Shown: positions 46,223-55,209 of the stretch, one piece after another | Layout of the letters: every line of letters starts with the position of its first letter | Numbering within the stretch: position 1 is the first letter of the stretch | Origin: Alphaproteobacteria bacterium | Lineage (GTDB): Bacteria > Pseudomonadota > Alphaproteobacteria > Micavibrionales > UBA2020 | Assembly (NCBI GenBank): GCA_030682495.1 | Contig: JAUXOC010000047.1 | Span: 1-61,351, forward strand | DNA: 61,351 nucleotides | Direction: 5' to 3' | Notes under the pieces: generated by a model | Seen by the model: only the letters and a program-made list of their open reading frames with translations | What the model was told of the DNA's origin: nothing | The model's database searches: none | Position numbers and translations under genes: made by a program

Positions 46223-47290
46223 ATGACGCCTGTGCCGCTGCCCTTTTTCGATCCCCCCGCCGCGCGGGAAGCCAAACCGTCTTTTGATTTGTTGCCGCCG
46301 GAAATGCGGCAGAAAATTGAGGCCCGTCTGTCGGGCGAAATTATTTCAGGCGAGGTGGTTTACGGTAGTCTGTCTTCTTCGGCGGGATATGTTTTGACTT
46401 TTGATAGCGGCCTCAAAGTCTTCGCCAAAGGTAGCCACCCCGACGAAATGTCGCATGGCACGCTGCATATCCGGCAAGAAATCCGTGCCTATGAGTACGT
46501 GCCCGTTTTAAAAGAGACCTCGCCGCGACTTTACAGCTGGGTTAGTGACAACAACGAGGACGGCTGGACGCTGGGTCTTTGGTCATTTATTGCACAGGAT
46601 GATTCAGCGGATTTCGCGCAGCGCGTTTCCGGCGTGATGGCGCTTGTGGCACAGGTTCATGGCGCGGCCGTGCCCGAAGGCATCGTTCCTGACGCGCGGG
46701 CGCACAACTATATCGGTGCTTTTCTGGCAGATGAAAAAAAATGGCGCCGCATCGAAGCTGAAGCAAGCATTCGCGCAAAGTTTTTGAATCTCTTTGAAGA
46801 CCCCGCCGCGGCGCAGGCCTGGCTTGGGCGAAACATCGCCGCGCTGATCGCGCTGCAAGCAGATGCCGCGGTGCGCGTTTTTACGCAGGGGCTGATTCAC
46901 GGCGATCTGCGCACGGATAATATTTTATTTGACAAAGACCGCAGCTGGTTGGTGGATTGGCCAAATGCTTGCATGGGTCCGCGTACCTTTGATCTGGTTA
47001 TGCTCTTCACACACCTTGAATCCACCGGGTTTGGTGCGGCGGAAAATTTTCTCCCTTTATATGATGCAGCGGCTGGCACGCGTTTTGCGACGTCGGAGAT
47101 AGATGAGATCGCAACCATGGCCGGTAGTATGGCCGGATATTTCGCCGATCAAGCTTACCGCGGTGTGCCAGAGAAGTTGCCGCGGCTGCGCTGGATGCAA
47201 AAATCGTTGCTATGCGCGCAGTTACAGCTGTTGGCGCGGCTTGGGCGAATCGAATCACCCCCCCGCTTTTCGGGGCAGCGCGATATTTGA
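46223..47290 (+). CDS. Aminoglycoside phosphotransferase-family kinase
   Basis: 355 aa from the ATG at 46223; the frame is open further upstream but that overlaps the preceding gene. Protein-kinase-like fold of the APH/choline-kinase family: catalytic HGDLRTDN (His226, Asp228, Asn233) and metal-binding DWP (Asp245). Such kinases phosphorylate small molecules or proteins; antibiotic resistance cannot be inferred. The 5' end sits 1 bp after the 202-aa gene, suggesting joint function. Confidence 0.85.
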   Translation: MTPVPLPFFDPPAAREAKPSFDLLPPEMRQKIEARLSGEIISGEVVYGSLSSSAGYVLTFDSGLKVFAKGSHPDEMSHGTLHIRQEIRAYEYVPVLKETSPRLYSWVSDNNEDGWTLGLWSFIAQDDSADFAQRVSGVMALVAQVHGAAVPEGIVPDARAHNYIGAFLADEKKWRRIEAEASIRAKFLNLFEDPAAAQAWLGRNIAALIALQADAAVRVFTQGLIHGDLRTDNILFDKDRSWLVDWPNACMGPRTFDLVMLFTHLESTGFGAAENFLPLYDAAAGTRFATSEIDEIATMAGSMAGYFADQAYRGVPEKLPRLRWMQKSLLCAQLQLLARLGRIESPPRFSGQRDI

Positions 47291-47497
47291 CGCACGGTTA
47301 TTTGAACTGTTGTTCAGTGCAGCATGGCAAAAAATGCCCATATAATTACATAACTATAATACTTTACTGCTTTTTTACCCTGAAAAACCGGATGTTAACC
47401 ACCCCTGCGCCATGATGAAGGTGCTAAGGGGAAAAAGCTGCCTGCTTTTGAGCAACAAGGGATCGGATCAAGACAGATACCAGAATATTGCGACAAG

Positions 47498-47539
47498 GGC
47501 TCGGAACGAGCCGTAACGACAAAAGGCTCGGAACGAGCC
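47498..47539 (+). repeat. Twin identical hairpins in intergenic gap
   Basis: The perfect inverted repeat GGCTCGGAACGAGCC occurs at 47498-47512 and again at 47525-47539 (27-bp period). Each would form a GGCTCG/CGAGCC stem with a GAA loop. They sit about 85 bp before the ATG at 47622, in the 331-bp gap 47291-47621, which otherwise has TATAAT-like hexamers at 47341 and 47355 without clear -35 partners and no gene. They could be RNA structures in a leader or paired protein sites on DNA. Confidence 0.75.
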
Positions 47540-47621
47540 GCACCGGTATCTAAGAGCCACGATAGGCTGACACGACCGCAAAACTTTGACTTCAGACGCA
47601 GGCAAGGGAAAAGGTGTGTAT

Positions 47622-48665
47622 ATGGCAAACGAAGTAGACAAAGACGGCGAGATCACATTGCCGAGACCCGACAAGCGGCGTTTCCGCGATACAACGGGCA
47701 GGCTGCGTCAGGGTAAAGAAAAGCACCTTTCGCACCGCGCCAGCCTCGACTGGCGTCTCGACCAGCGCAGCGTGTGTGATGTGGCAAGCGCTCCCGCCGA
47801 CGTCGTGTCGATCGAAGAACTCAAAGCCATTCTGATGCAAAGCCGTACGGCAGAAACCCTGCTGACCGGACCACAAGCCGAAGCGCTGCATGTTGTCTAT
47901 GATGCGCAAATTCCGGCATCGCAATTTTATCCGCCGGCGAAAGACCGCGATGCGACGATCACACTGAACCCGTACCGGCCGAAAGGCGATCTGCTGAACC
48001 TGCTGGCGCGTGAACTGCGCCGCAACTGGCAGCATTTCCACGGCGCACTGGTCAACCCGATGGATTTTGAGCCGGACGAGGCCATTCTCGTGAACCGTGC
48101 GCAGCAGGCGGATGTCTTGATGGTCTCCATCAAGATCGGCTGGGAGCTGAAGCTGGGCGGCGTCAGTGAAGCGTGGGATTATCTGGTCGGATCACCGATG
48201 TCCGATGTCAGCCGTACGTTCGAGATCAAGGCGCAGACAGATTTCCGCAGCCTGAACAATGGCGAAGCGGCACGCGCGGCCTACGACAAGTTTTTTGAAG
48301 ACAGCCGCACCAAGATCCACGACAAACGCATCATTCACCAGATGCTGCTGGACGAAGCGGGCTATATGAAGTCACAAAAAGAGCGTAGCCGCGTGTCGAT
48401 GGAGCTGTTCAAGCGTCTGGGCGAAATGCCGCACGGCAAAAACTATCTGTCGATGAAGGCCGTGCGTACGCCGATGGATACCTGCTACGCAACGGTTGAA
48501 GACCGCTCCAACGCGAACTTCTTGTGGTTTATCAAATTCGAACGCAGCTTTCAGGAGAAAGAACAACAGATGATACGCGAGTCTGTAAAGCTGTCTGCAG
48601 AGGTGGTCGATTTTACCCGCTTTGCGCATACGTCGCGTCGATCCGGCGCGGATCAGCAGGTATAA
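47622..48665 (+). CDS. Degenerate metallopeptidase-like protein A
   Basis: 347 aa from the ATG at 47622, with AAGG upstream. By eye it aligns with the HELRH protein at 59832: LLARELRRNWQ (Arg130-Glu131-Leu-Arg-Arg134) stands where that protein has LVHELRHLWQ, so both zinc-binding His are Arg here, and Gln162 replaces the downstream Glu. The N-terminal 60 residues are charged. Tandem with a second paralogue 5 bp downstream. Probably a non-catalytic member kept for binding or regulation. The family resembles DUF6782 'putative metallopeptidase' (name from memory). Confidence 0.65.
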   Translation: MANEVDKDGEITLPRPDKRRFRDTTGRLRQGKEKHLSHRASLDWRLDQRSVCDVASAPADVVSIEELKAILMQSRTAETLLTGPQAEALHVVYDAQIPASQFYPPAKDRDATITLNPYRPKGDLLNLLARELRRNWQHFHGALVNPMDFEPDEAILVNRAQQADVLMVSIKIGWELKLGGVSEAWDYLVGSPMSDVSRTFEIKAQTDFRSLNNGEAARAAYDKFFEDSRTKIHDKRIIHQMLLDEAGYMKSQKERSRVSMELFKRLGEMPHGKNYLSMKAVRTPMDTCYATVEDRSNANFLWFIKFERSFQEKEQQMIRESVKLSAEVVDFTRFAHTSRRSGADQQV

Positions 48666-48670
48666 TCTGC

Positions 48671-49582
48671 ATGAAGGACGTTGCAGGCACAGCGCGGATT
48701 ACCTTCCCGCTGTCTGTTGCGGTTGATGCGGCCGGCTTCGAGTCTTCGCCCTTTTCCGATTTTGCTCGAAACAACGCGGCGCGGCATTTTTTTGCGGCGC
48801 TGTGTACGCTTGTCTCGGTGACAGAGAAAAGCCCCGCGGGCCGCGCGCTTATACGCGCTGCGCTTATTCGTGATGTATCTATCGGGCTTGATCCTCTGCT
48901 GGAGCCGCAGACCAGTTTTTACTATCCGCTCCACAAGCGCCTCGATCTCGGCTATCAACCCGAAGCGGTGCAAAACTCTCAAAAGGGCGTCAGCCAGTAT
49001 CTCTCCAGCTTTACCGGTGGCCTGCGCCGCGCCTGGCAGCAGGGACGTGCACTGGCGCCCGACACAGGGCTCAAGCCCGAAGACTTCCTGCGCTATTGCC
49101 GCGCCTTCGAGGCAGATGTCACAGCGATCACGCACATGGTCGCATGGGAGCTGCGCGGCGCAGGCCCGTGTTTTTTCTGGCGGCATCTATTGGCGGGGCC
49201 GGATGCGGATGTTGCTGCCGCTTTTTCTCGCACCGCCAGCGCCCATCCGCGTCACCAGTTTGATGGTACGGCGCTGCGCGCGGCCTTTCTACAGTGGTTT
49301 CAGGTCGCCGAACGCGTGGATGCGAGCGATCATCTGGCGCTGGAAATGATGGACATGGCGCTGCTGGCGCCGCGGCTGACGGGAGCGGGTATTGGTGGAC
49401 GACCGCTCGATCATCGCCAGTTATGCTTGCTCGGCGCGCTGCCGCAGGGCGGGAATTACCTGACCGGCATGCGGTTCCGCGGGCCACAGATGCGGCGCGG
49501 CTGCGATCCGTTTAACCGCACCCATCTGCGTCATATCCAACGCGATATCGAGTATCTATCTGAAAACCAAGAAAGTTATTGA
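48671..49582 (+). CDS. Degenerate metallopeptidase-like protein B
   Basis: 303 aa. Paralogue of the gene just upstream. Shared landmarks in the same order are SFYYPLHKRLDLG, GGLRRAWQ, FEADV, WEL, LPQGGNYLTG. The HExxH position reads Gly-Gly-Leu-Arg-Arg (116-120), so both His and the catalytic Glu are lost, while the downstream Glu147 is kept. Starts 5 bp after protein A, so it is in the same operon. No signal peptide. Likely inactive as a peptidase. Confidence 0.65.
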   Translation: MKDVAGTARITFPLSVAVDAAGFESSPFSDFARNNAARHFFAALCTLVSVTEKSPAGRALIRAALIRDVSIGLDPLLEPQTSFYYPLHKRLDLGYQPEAVQNSQKGVSQYLSSFTGGLRRAWQQGRALAPDTGLKPEDFLRYCRAFEADVTAITHMVAWELRGAGPCFFWRHLLAGPDADVAAAFSRTASAHPRHQFDGTALRAAFLQWFQVAERVDASDHLALEMMDMALLAPRLTGAGIGGRPLDHRQLCLLGALPQGGNYLTGMRFRGPQMRRGCDPFNRTHLRHIQRDIEYLSENQESY

Positions 49583-49588
49583 TATCTT

Positions 49589-49632
49589 TTGACATATCAG
49601 GGGAATCGCCGTATCGTTAACACATCGTTAAC
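49589..49632 (+). promoter_or_regulatory. Promoter with CtrA-type box over the -10
   Basis: TTGACA (49589-49594), 17-nt spacer, TATCGT (49612-49617). TTAA-N7-TTAAC at 49617-49632 overlaps the -10 and start point, and a GAATC methylation site lies at 49604. In this arrangement a CtrA-like regulator would repress rather than activate. It precedes the 61-aa gene at 49657. Confidence 0.5.
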
Positions 49633-49656
49633 AATTCAGCATTCAGGGGTTTCGTC

Positions 49657-49842
49657 ATGGCGAACGACAACACGTTTCAGCAATCCAAACTCAAATCCGC
49701 TTTTCAGGGCGTTGCCGGCGGTCTTTATGCAGCGATTGGCGAGAACCCGAACATGGGCATCCAAACAGCCGGCTATGTTTATGACCGCGTAAAGTTGGCC
49801 AAAGATCAGGTTGTCCAAGGTTTCAAAACGAAATTCGCCTGA
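49657..49842 (+). CDS. Small protein of unknown function
   Basis: 61 aa. Sequence elements: FQQSKLKSAFQGVAGGLYAA, TAGYVYDRVKLAKDQVVQGF. No signal peptide; an amphipathic, weakly hydrophobic middle could associate with membranes. It has its own promoter and a CtrA-type box, and a long run of in-frame biased codons, so it is likely real despite its size. No family recognised. Confidence 0.6.
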   Translation: MANDNTFQQSKLKSAFQGVAGGLYAAIGENPNMGIQTAGYVYDRVKLAKDQVVQGFKTKFA

Positions 49843-49906
49843 CCAAGGCAGGCTGGCAACAAAATGCCCGCCGTAAAACTTCTTTGTAAAGTAAGTCGGA
49901 GCCCGC

Positions 49907-50599
49907 CTATTTGACCATGTCAAGCAGGTGGGCTTCGCCTCTTTTGGCGAGCCATTCACGTGTGAGCTGCATGGCGTTTTCGCGGTCGCGGCGGTTCAGG
50001 CGACTGAAGACAGAGTCGCGGTCACGGCGCGCCGCATTTTTTTCTTCGCCGTCTGGATAGTTTATCAGCGAGAGCTGTAGCCACATGAGTGCTTTGATAG
50101 AATCCTGATGGGTACCGCTGCCGCTAAAGCTCATGACGCCGAGGTGGTGTTGCGACAGTGGGCGACCTTTTTCGGCGGATTCCGAAAGCAGCGTGTAGGC
50201 CTTTTTAGGATCCTTCTCGACCCCTTGGCCAAGGTTATACATGATCCCGAGAATCTCTTTTGCTGCCGTGTGGCCGCCATTCGATAGCAGCTCGAGATGT
50301 GGCAGCGCTCGCTCGTACTGTCCTTCTTTATAGAGTTTGAGCACGGCTTCGTAGGTGAGGGCAACGGGTCTTCCTGTCTTGTCTTCCGCGGCCGCCTCTT
50401 CGATCATCTCTTCCTGTGTTTTTTCATTCAACAGGAGCCCTTTCCCGATGCTGTCATACTCCGAGACATCCGGCACGGTATCTGTGCGGCTGCCGATTTC
50501 GAAAACGGAATCCTGCGCCTGCACAGGGCTGACGGTTGCGGTTGCGGAGAGCAGGGCGAGTGCGGAGACAGCGGCAAGGGGTATAAGGTGGCGGTTCAT
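49907..50599 (-). CDS. Exported Sel1-repeat protein
   Basis: 230 aa with an N-terminal signal peptide ending VQAQD (cleavage near residue 29), so periplasmic. Sel1-like repeats over about residues 95-175: LLSNGGHTAAKEILGIMYNL, GQGVEKDPKKAYTLLSESAE, KGRPLSQHHLGVMSFSGSGT. Such repeats mediate protein contacts. It stands alone on the minus strand between plus genes. Function unknown. Confidence 0.8.
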   Translation of the reverse strand: MNRHLIPLAAVSALALLSATATVSPVQAQDSVFEIGSRTDTVPDVSEYDSIGKGLLLNEKTQEEMIEEAAAEDKTGRPVALTYEAVLKLYKEGQYERALPHLELLSNGGHTAAKEILGIMYNLGQGVEKDPKKAYTLLSESAEKGRPLSQHHLGVMSFSGSGTHQDSIKALMWLQLSLINYPDGEEKNAARRDRDSVFSRLNRRDRENAMQLTREWLAKRGEAHLLDMVK

Positions 50600-50682
50600 G
50601 GCGGCAAAAATCCTTGTTCAAGACTTCTTTAATTATAGGGCTTTTCCGTTAAAAAACAAAATATAGCCCAGCGGGAGCACCC

Positions 50683-51636
50683 TCAATCCGCCGGTTTGCG
50701 CAGAACCAGCGCCCGCCAGTCACCTATTTCTATTTTGTCGACCAGCACAAGGCCAAGGGCGGTATGGGCGGCGGTGACGTCCTGTTCCTGGCGGGCGAGC
50801 AAGCCGGAGAGGACGCAGAAGCCGCCGGGCAACAAAACACTGTTCAGATCGCCTGCCATATCGATCAAAGGACCCGCCAGGATATTGGCGCCGATCAGGT
50901 CATAGGGTGCGTTTTGTCTGGCCAGCGGGGCGGCATAGCCGTCGCCTGCCTGCATAGAAATAAGGTCTGCTGCGCCGTTCATGGCGGCATGCCGTTCGGT
51001 AACGATAATCGATTCAGGATCGATATCGACAGCGGTCACGCGGATACCGGGCCAGATTTTGGCCATGCCGATCGCCAGAATGCCAGAGCCGCAGCCCATA
51101 TCGAGGCCATTTTTAAAGCTGTTTTTCTCTTCCGCCAGACGGTCAAATGCCATGAGACAGCCTTTGGTGGTTTCATGTTCACCGCTGCCGAAGGCGGTGG
51201 CCGCGTCTATGCAGAGCGGCACCAGATTGTCCGGCTTTTCGCCTTCGTAGTGGGAGCCGTAGATAAAGAAACGTCCGGCAGTGACGGGCGGGAAGTTGTC
51301 GTGCACATGGCGCAGCCAGTCTTTTTCCGGCAGTTTTTCGGCCTGCAGTGTCACACCGGCTGCTGTATGTGCAAAGCCGCCCTCTGCCGCTGCGGCTTGG
51401 ATTTGGGCGCGGATCATATCCAGATCAGGCGCACCGTAGGTTGTCAGGCTGACTGTCCAGCGGTCGCCGTCTGTGGCTTCTTCGTTACGTAAGAATACGG
51501 AAAGACCCAGCTCTTCCAGCGCAACGCCAATTTTCTCGGCAATGTCCCCACTGATCTGATGTTCGAAGGCGAAGGTCACCTTGTAGAGCAGATGCGGTAC
51601 GATATTGTCGTAGTCGACGAGCGGATGGTTGGGCAT
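50683..51636 (-). CDS. prmA: Ribosomal protein L11 methyltransferase
   Basis: 317 aa from the ATG at 51636, preceded by GGGGGA; the longer TTG start at 51669 is rejected. Class I SAM methyltransferase that methylates ribosomal protein bL11. SAM-binding LDMGCGSGILAIGMAKIW, substrate motif FGSGEHETTK and ANILAGPL (the N-I/V-L-A-x-P-L catalytic motif) are all present. Confidence 0.93.
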   Translation of the reverse strand: MPNHPLVDYDNIVPHLLYKVTFAFEHQISGDIAEKIGVALEELGLSVFLRNEEATDGDRWTVSLTTYGAPDLDMIRAQIQAAAAEGGFAHTAAGVTLQAEKLPEKDWLRHVHDNFPPVTAGRFFIYGSHYEGEKPDNLVPLCIDAATAFGSGEHETTKGCLMAFDRLAEEKNSFKNGLDMGCGSGILAIGMAKIWPGIRVTAVDIDPESIIVTERHAAMNGAADLISMQAGDGYAAPLARQNAPYDLIGANILAGPLIDMAGDLNSVLLPGGFCVLSGLLARQEQDVTAAHTALGLVLVDKIEIGDWRALVLRKPAD

Positions 51637-51738
51637 GGTTATTTCCCCCGTAAGGCTTTCTTGCGGCAATCATTCTTGATATTGGCGGCTTTGTCCATCA
51701 TATTGTTTATTCAATGTATCTGATTTAACGGGGTTTTT

Positions 51739-52881
51739 ATGCAGCACAACGTGGTTATCGCCGGATACGTCCGCACGCCTTTTCACTTTGCCGGCAAGGG
51801 TGACCTTGCAGGGGTACGGCCGGATGACCTGGCCGCACTGGCGGTGCGCGCGCTGGTGAAAAAAACCGGCGTCAATGCGCGGGAGATCGAAGATCTAATC
51901 CTCGGCTGCGCCTTCCCCGAAGGCGAACAGGGTTTTAACGTCGCACGCATCGTGGCAAATATCGCGGAGCTGCCTTTGTCTGTCGCAGGCGTCACCGTTA
52001 ACCGTTTCTGCGGATCGTCCATGCAAGCCATTCACATTGCGGCAGGCGCTATCCAGATGGGCGCAGGCCATGCGTTTATTTGTGGCGGTGTCGAGAGCAT
52101 GTCGCGTATCCCTATGGGCGGCTTTAACCCGCTGCCCAACCCCGCGCTGGCCGAGACGTTTCCACAGGCCTATATCGGCATGGGGGAGACGGCGGAAAAT
52201 CTGGCGCGTAAATATGCGATCAGCCGCCAGCGTCAGGAAGAATTTGCCCTGTCATCGCAGCAAAAAGCCGCCGCCGCGCGCGCCGCTGGCAAATTGAAAG
52301 ATGAAATCACGTCGATCACAACGCCGGAAGGTCTGGTTGTCAGCGAAGACGGCTGCATCCGCGGTGAAACAACTGCGGAAGGCCTTGCCGGACTGAAGCC
52401 TGCTTTTGATGCCGAGGGCAGCGTCACCGCCGGTACAGCATCGCCGCTGACCGACGGCGCGGTTGCCACGCTGATTACCACCGAAGAATTTGCCAAGGCA
52501 AACGGCCTTCAGATCATGGCGCGTGTGCGCAGCATCGCCGTGTCGGGCTGTGCGCCGGAGATCATGGGCATTGGCCCCGTCGATGCTTCGCGCAAAGCCC
52601 TATCGCGGGCTGGCCTGACGATCAGCGATATCGATATCATCGAGTTGAATGAAGCCTTCGCCGCGCAGGCGCTGGCTGTTTTGCAGGAACTGGGCGCGGA
52701 CGAAGCCAAGGTGAACCTGGATGGCGGCGCGATTGCGCTCGGCCACCCGCTTGGCGCATCGGGCGGGCGTATCACTGGCAAGGCCGCCAGCCTTTTGCAG
52801 CGTGAAGGCAAAAAACTTGCCCTCGCCACCATGTGCATCGGCGGCGGTCAGGGCATTGCGACCATTCTTGAAGCGGTCTGA
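51739..52881 (+). CDS. Thiolase (acetyl-CoA acyltransferase)
   Basis: 380 aa. Cleaves or condenses acyl-CoA thioesters. Catalytic residues are in place: Cys91 in NRFCGSS, His336 in GHPLGASG, Cys366 in MCIGGGQG. Both degradative (FadA-like) and biosynthetic thiolases share these; with no beta-oxidation partner next door the direction cannot be set. The next gene starts 5 bp later. Confidence 0.93.
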   Translation: MQHNVVIAGYVRTPFHFAGKGDLAGVRPDDLAALAVRALVKKTGVNAREIEDLILGCAFPEGEQGFNVARIVANIAELPLSVAGVTVNRFCGSSMQAIHIAAGAIQMGAGHAFICGGVESMSRIPMGGFNPLPNPALAETFPQAYIGMGETAENLARKYAISRQRQEEFALSSQQKAAAARAAGKLKDEITSITTPEGLVVSEDGCIRGETTAEGLAGLKPAFDAEGSVTAGTASPLTDGAVATLITTEEFAKANGLQIMARVRSIAVSGCAPEIMGIGPVDASRKALSRAGLTISDIDIIELNEAFAAQALAVLQELGADEAKVNLDGGAIALGHPLGASGGRITGKAASLLQREGKKLALATMCIGGGQGIATILEAV

Positions 52882-52886
52882 TCGTG

Positions 52887-53900
52887 ATGGCGGATCTCTC
52901 GAAGCTGCCCAAAGTTGATTTGCACATCCACCTCGAAGGGTCGATCACACCGGCGATGGTGCGCAAACTGGCGCATAAAAACGCTCTGGATATACCCGAA
53001 GGCCTTTTTGATGCCAGCGGTGAAAATTTCCACTGGCCGGACGATGGTACGGCGGCGGGGGCGCTCAAAGGCTTCGTCGAAGCCTACGACAAGGCGACAT
53101 CGGTGATGCGCGGTGCGGAAGATTTTGAAGCTGTCACATATGACTACCTTGTGCGCAGCGCCGCCGAGGGCTGCATTTATGCCGAGCCGATTATCTCTGC
53201 CGAGCACGGGGCGATGGCGGGGCTGACCTATCCCGAAATGATGGCGGCGATCACCGCAGGATACGAACGTGCAAAGGCCGAGACAGGGATCGAGGCGCGG
53301 TTTATCGCGACCTGTGTACGCCATTACGGCGCGGCGGCGGCGATACACGTGGCCGAGCTGACCCGCGACAACCCGTACCCGCTGGTCACGGCATTCGGTA
53401 TGGCGGGCGATGAAAATGCCGGCACAGTCGCCGATTTTAAACCCGCATACGATATTGCCGCCCTGCCATACCGCAACGCACATGCGGGGGAGGCCGCAGG
53501 GCCAGACAGCATCCGCGCCGCGCGCGATCTGCTGGGTGTGCGGCGTTTCGGCCATATGGTGCGCGCGATTGAAGATGCCGCGCTGATGCAGGAGCAACTG
53601 GAAATCAACGCCGTGCCGGAAGTTTGCGTCTCCAGCAACCTGTGTCTGAAAGTTTATCCGGATTACGCATCACACCCCTTGCGTAAATTTTTCGATGCGG
53701 GATTAAAAGTCACCCTCGGCAGCGACGATCCGACTTTCTTCGGCACGTCCATCGGCCGCGAGTACCAAATCGCCCACGACCACTTCGGCTTTACCGAAGC
53801 CGAGCTGCTGCAAATTTCCCGCAATGCGATTGAGGAAGCGTTTTGTGATGCTGAAACCCGTACACGCCTCTTGCAGCGGATCGGCAATTATTCCCGTTAA
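52887..53900 (+). CDS. Adenosine/adenine deaminase
   Basis: 337 aa from the ATG at 52887; a GTG at 52884 is in frame. Zinc amidohydrolase that removes the 6-amino group of adenosine or adenine. HxH (His13, His15) in VDLHIHLEGS, HAGE (His199, Glu202), RFGHM, and Ser-Asp-Asp-Pro near 279-282. The SDDPTFFG motif fits adenine deaminase-type members better than classical adenosine deaminase, so the substrate is left open. Follows the thiolase gene in the same transcript. Confidence 0.88.
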   Translation: MADLSKLPKVDLHIHLEGSITPAMVRKLAHKNALDIPEGLFDASGENFHWPDDGTAAGALKGFVEAYDKATSVMRGAEDFEAVTYDYLVRSAAEGCIYAEPIISAEHGAMAGLTYPEMMAAITAGYERAKAETGIEARFIATCVRHYGAAAAIHVAELTRDNPYPLVTAFGMAGDENAGTVADFKPAYDIAALPYRNAHAGEAAGPDSIRAARDLLGVRRFGHMVRAIEDAALMQEQLEINAVPEVCVSSNLCLKVYPDYASHPLRKFFDAGLKVTLGSDDPTFFGTSIGREYQIAHDHFGFTEAELLQISRNAIEEAFCDAETRTRLLQRIGNYSR

Positions 53901-53972
53901 GCTGACGGTCTATGCATGTTTAAAGATGATTAAGAGCTGTAAGCCCAAAATACCCAACATTCCTTATCAAAA

Positions 53973-54623
53973 TTAGTCAACTCTCGAAGGGCAGCCGTGA
54001 ACAGCTACGAGGTCGTGAAAGCGCTCTTCCTGGTAAGTTTTATGTTTCGCGAGGGTTTCTTGGAAAAAGTATGGCGTTATTTGCAAAGAGTTCCAAATAC
54101 AAAAGCTGCAGTAAAACAGGACAACAAGAAGCCCTATATAGTTTAGTGGGCTACCTGCTTTTTTCTTATAGAGAGCAAACAGAACGAAAAGAGTTACGAT
54201 AGCAACAGGCGCTGCGACAACCGCGGCTATGGTGTCGTAGTAGTCGGCAGTCATATAAAATTTGTTGTATGGGTAGTAGGCAGCATAGGCCTCGATCGGG
54301 AAAGTTCTGTCAAAAATCTTTTTAACGAAATCGCCTATAAAATATATTGAGCCGGCGGCAAGTGAGTAGCCAAAGCCAAGACATAGCCGCATCATTACAG
54401 CAGGCCTATATCTTACGCATGGGTCTTTGCTCTTCAGGTTTTTATATTCCAAAAGCAAGGCAGTGATAAAAAATAGAACGCTGCAAAATGACAGACCGGT
54501 GAAAAGCGCAGCAAGCCCACCGCTTGCAGGCATACTGCAACTGGCGTACGAAGATTTTGCAGTGAAGAGCAATGCAAAAAAGCTAATCGCAAAAATATAG
54601 ATGCTCTTCTGCACAGATAACAT
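53973..54623 (-). CDS. AT-rich orphan membrane protein
   Basis: 216 aa with an N-terminal signal-like segment and about four further membrane segments. Cys-rich for its size. Codon use is clearly more AT-rich than the neighbours, which suggests recent acquisition. No family recognised. Minus strand, between the deaminase and a small Ala-rich gene. Confidence 0.6.
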   Translation of the reverse strand: MLSVQKSIYIFAISFFALLFTAKSSYASCSMPASGGLAALFTGLSFCSVLFFITALLLEYKNLKSKDPCVRYRPAVMMRLCLGFGYSLAAGSIYFIGDFVKKIFDRTFPIEAYAAYYPYNKFYMTADYYDTIAAVVAAPVAIVTLFVLFALYKKKAGSPLNYIGLLVVLFYCSFCIWNSLQITPYFFQETLAKHKTYQEERFHDLVAVHGCPSRVD

Positions 54624-54661
54624 TGAACAACGCCTGGCAGTTTATAAAGGGGTATAGAAAA

Positions 54662-55090
54662 TCACACACCACGCTTCTGCACAGGGGCTTGCGGGGTGAT
54701 GGTTTTTTCGACGGCTTTGACGAGCTCGGAGCCGCGGGCGGGGTCGAGGGCGACGATGTCGGCGCTGGCGCCTTTGAAAGCGCGCAGGGCGGCGAAATGT
54801 TCGGCGCTGCGCAGGTTGATTTTGAGGTCGGGCGTGGCGTCTGCGCCGGTATCTATGGTGCGGCGGCGCGCGGTGAATTCGGCTTCGCGTGATTTCAGTT
54901 TTTCGGCGGCGGCATAAAACGCATTGAGCGCGGCGCCGGTCTGGTCGCGGCTGATTTCGGGCTGGCTGCCGACGATTTCGCGGTGCAGGCGCGTGACCTC
55001 GCTGGCGGCGGCAAAGCTGCTGCCCAGCTTGCCTGTGAGCGCGGCCAGCGGCGTTGTTGTTTGCGGCTCTTTTTCCTGTATCTCTGTCAT
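54662..55090 (-). CDS. Hypothetical Ala-rich protein
   Basis: 142 aa, soluble, predicted helical (SSFAAASEVTRLHREIVGSQ, ALNAFYAAAEKLKSREAEF). High GC codon use like the core genes. No signal peptide and no known domain. Faces away from mnmG across a 171-bp gap. Confidence 0.5.
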   Translation of the reverse strand: MTEIQEKEPQTTTPLAALTGKLGSSFAAASEVTRLHREIVGSQPEISRDQTGAALNAFYAAAEKLKSREAEFTARRRTIDTGADATPDLKINLRSAEHFAALRAFKGASADIVALDPARGSELVKAVEKTITPQAPVQKRGV

Positions 55091-55209
55091 GATATAAGGC
55101 TCTTGTCCTTTACGCGGATTTCCGCTACTTATTTTCCCTAAAAGGCCAACCTTTATTCTTAAGCCCAGTATAGCGCATCTTGCGGCTGTTTATGAACAAT
55201 CGTTTGGCT

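Noticed and set aside
47240-47290. tRNA-like GGCGAATCGAATCACC segment
   Set aside because: It is inside the APH kinase gene and no cloverleaf can be drawn around it.
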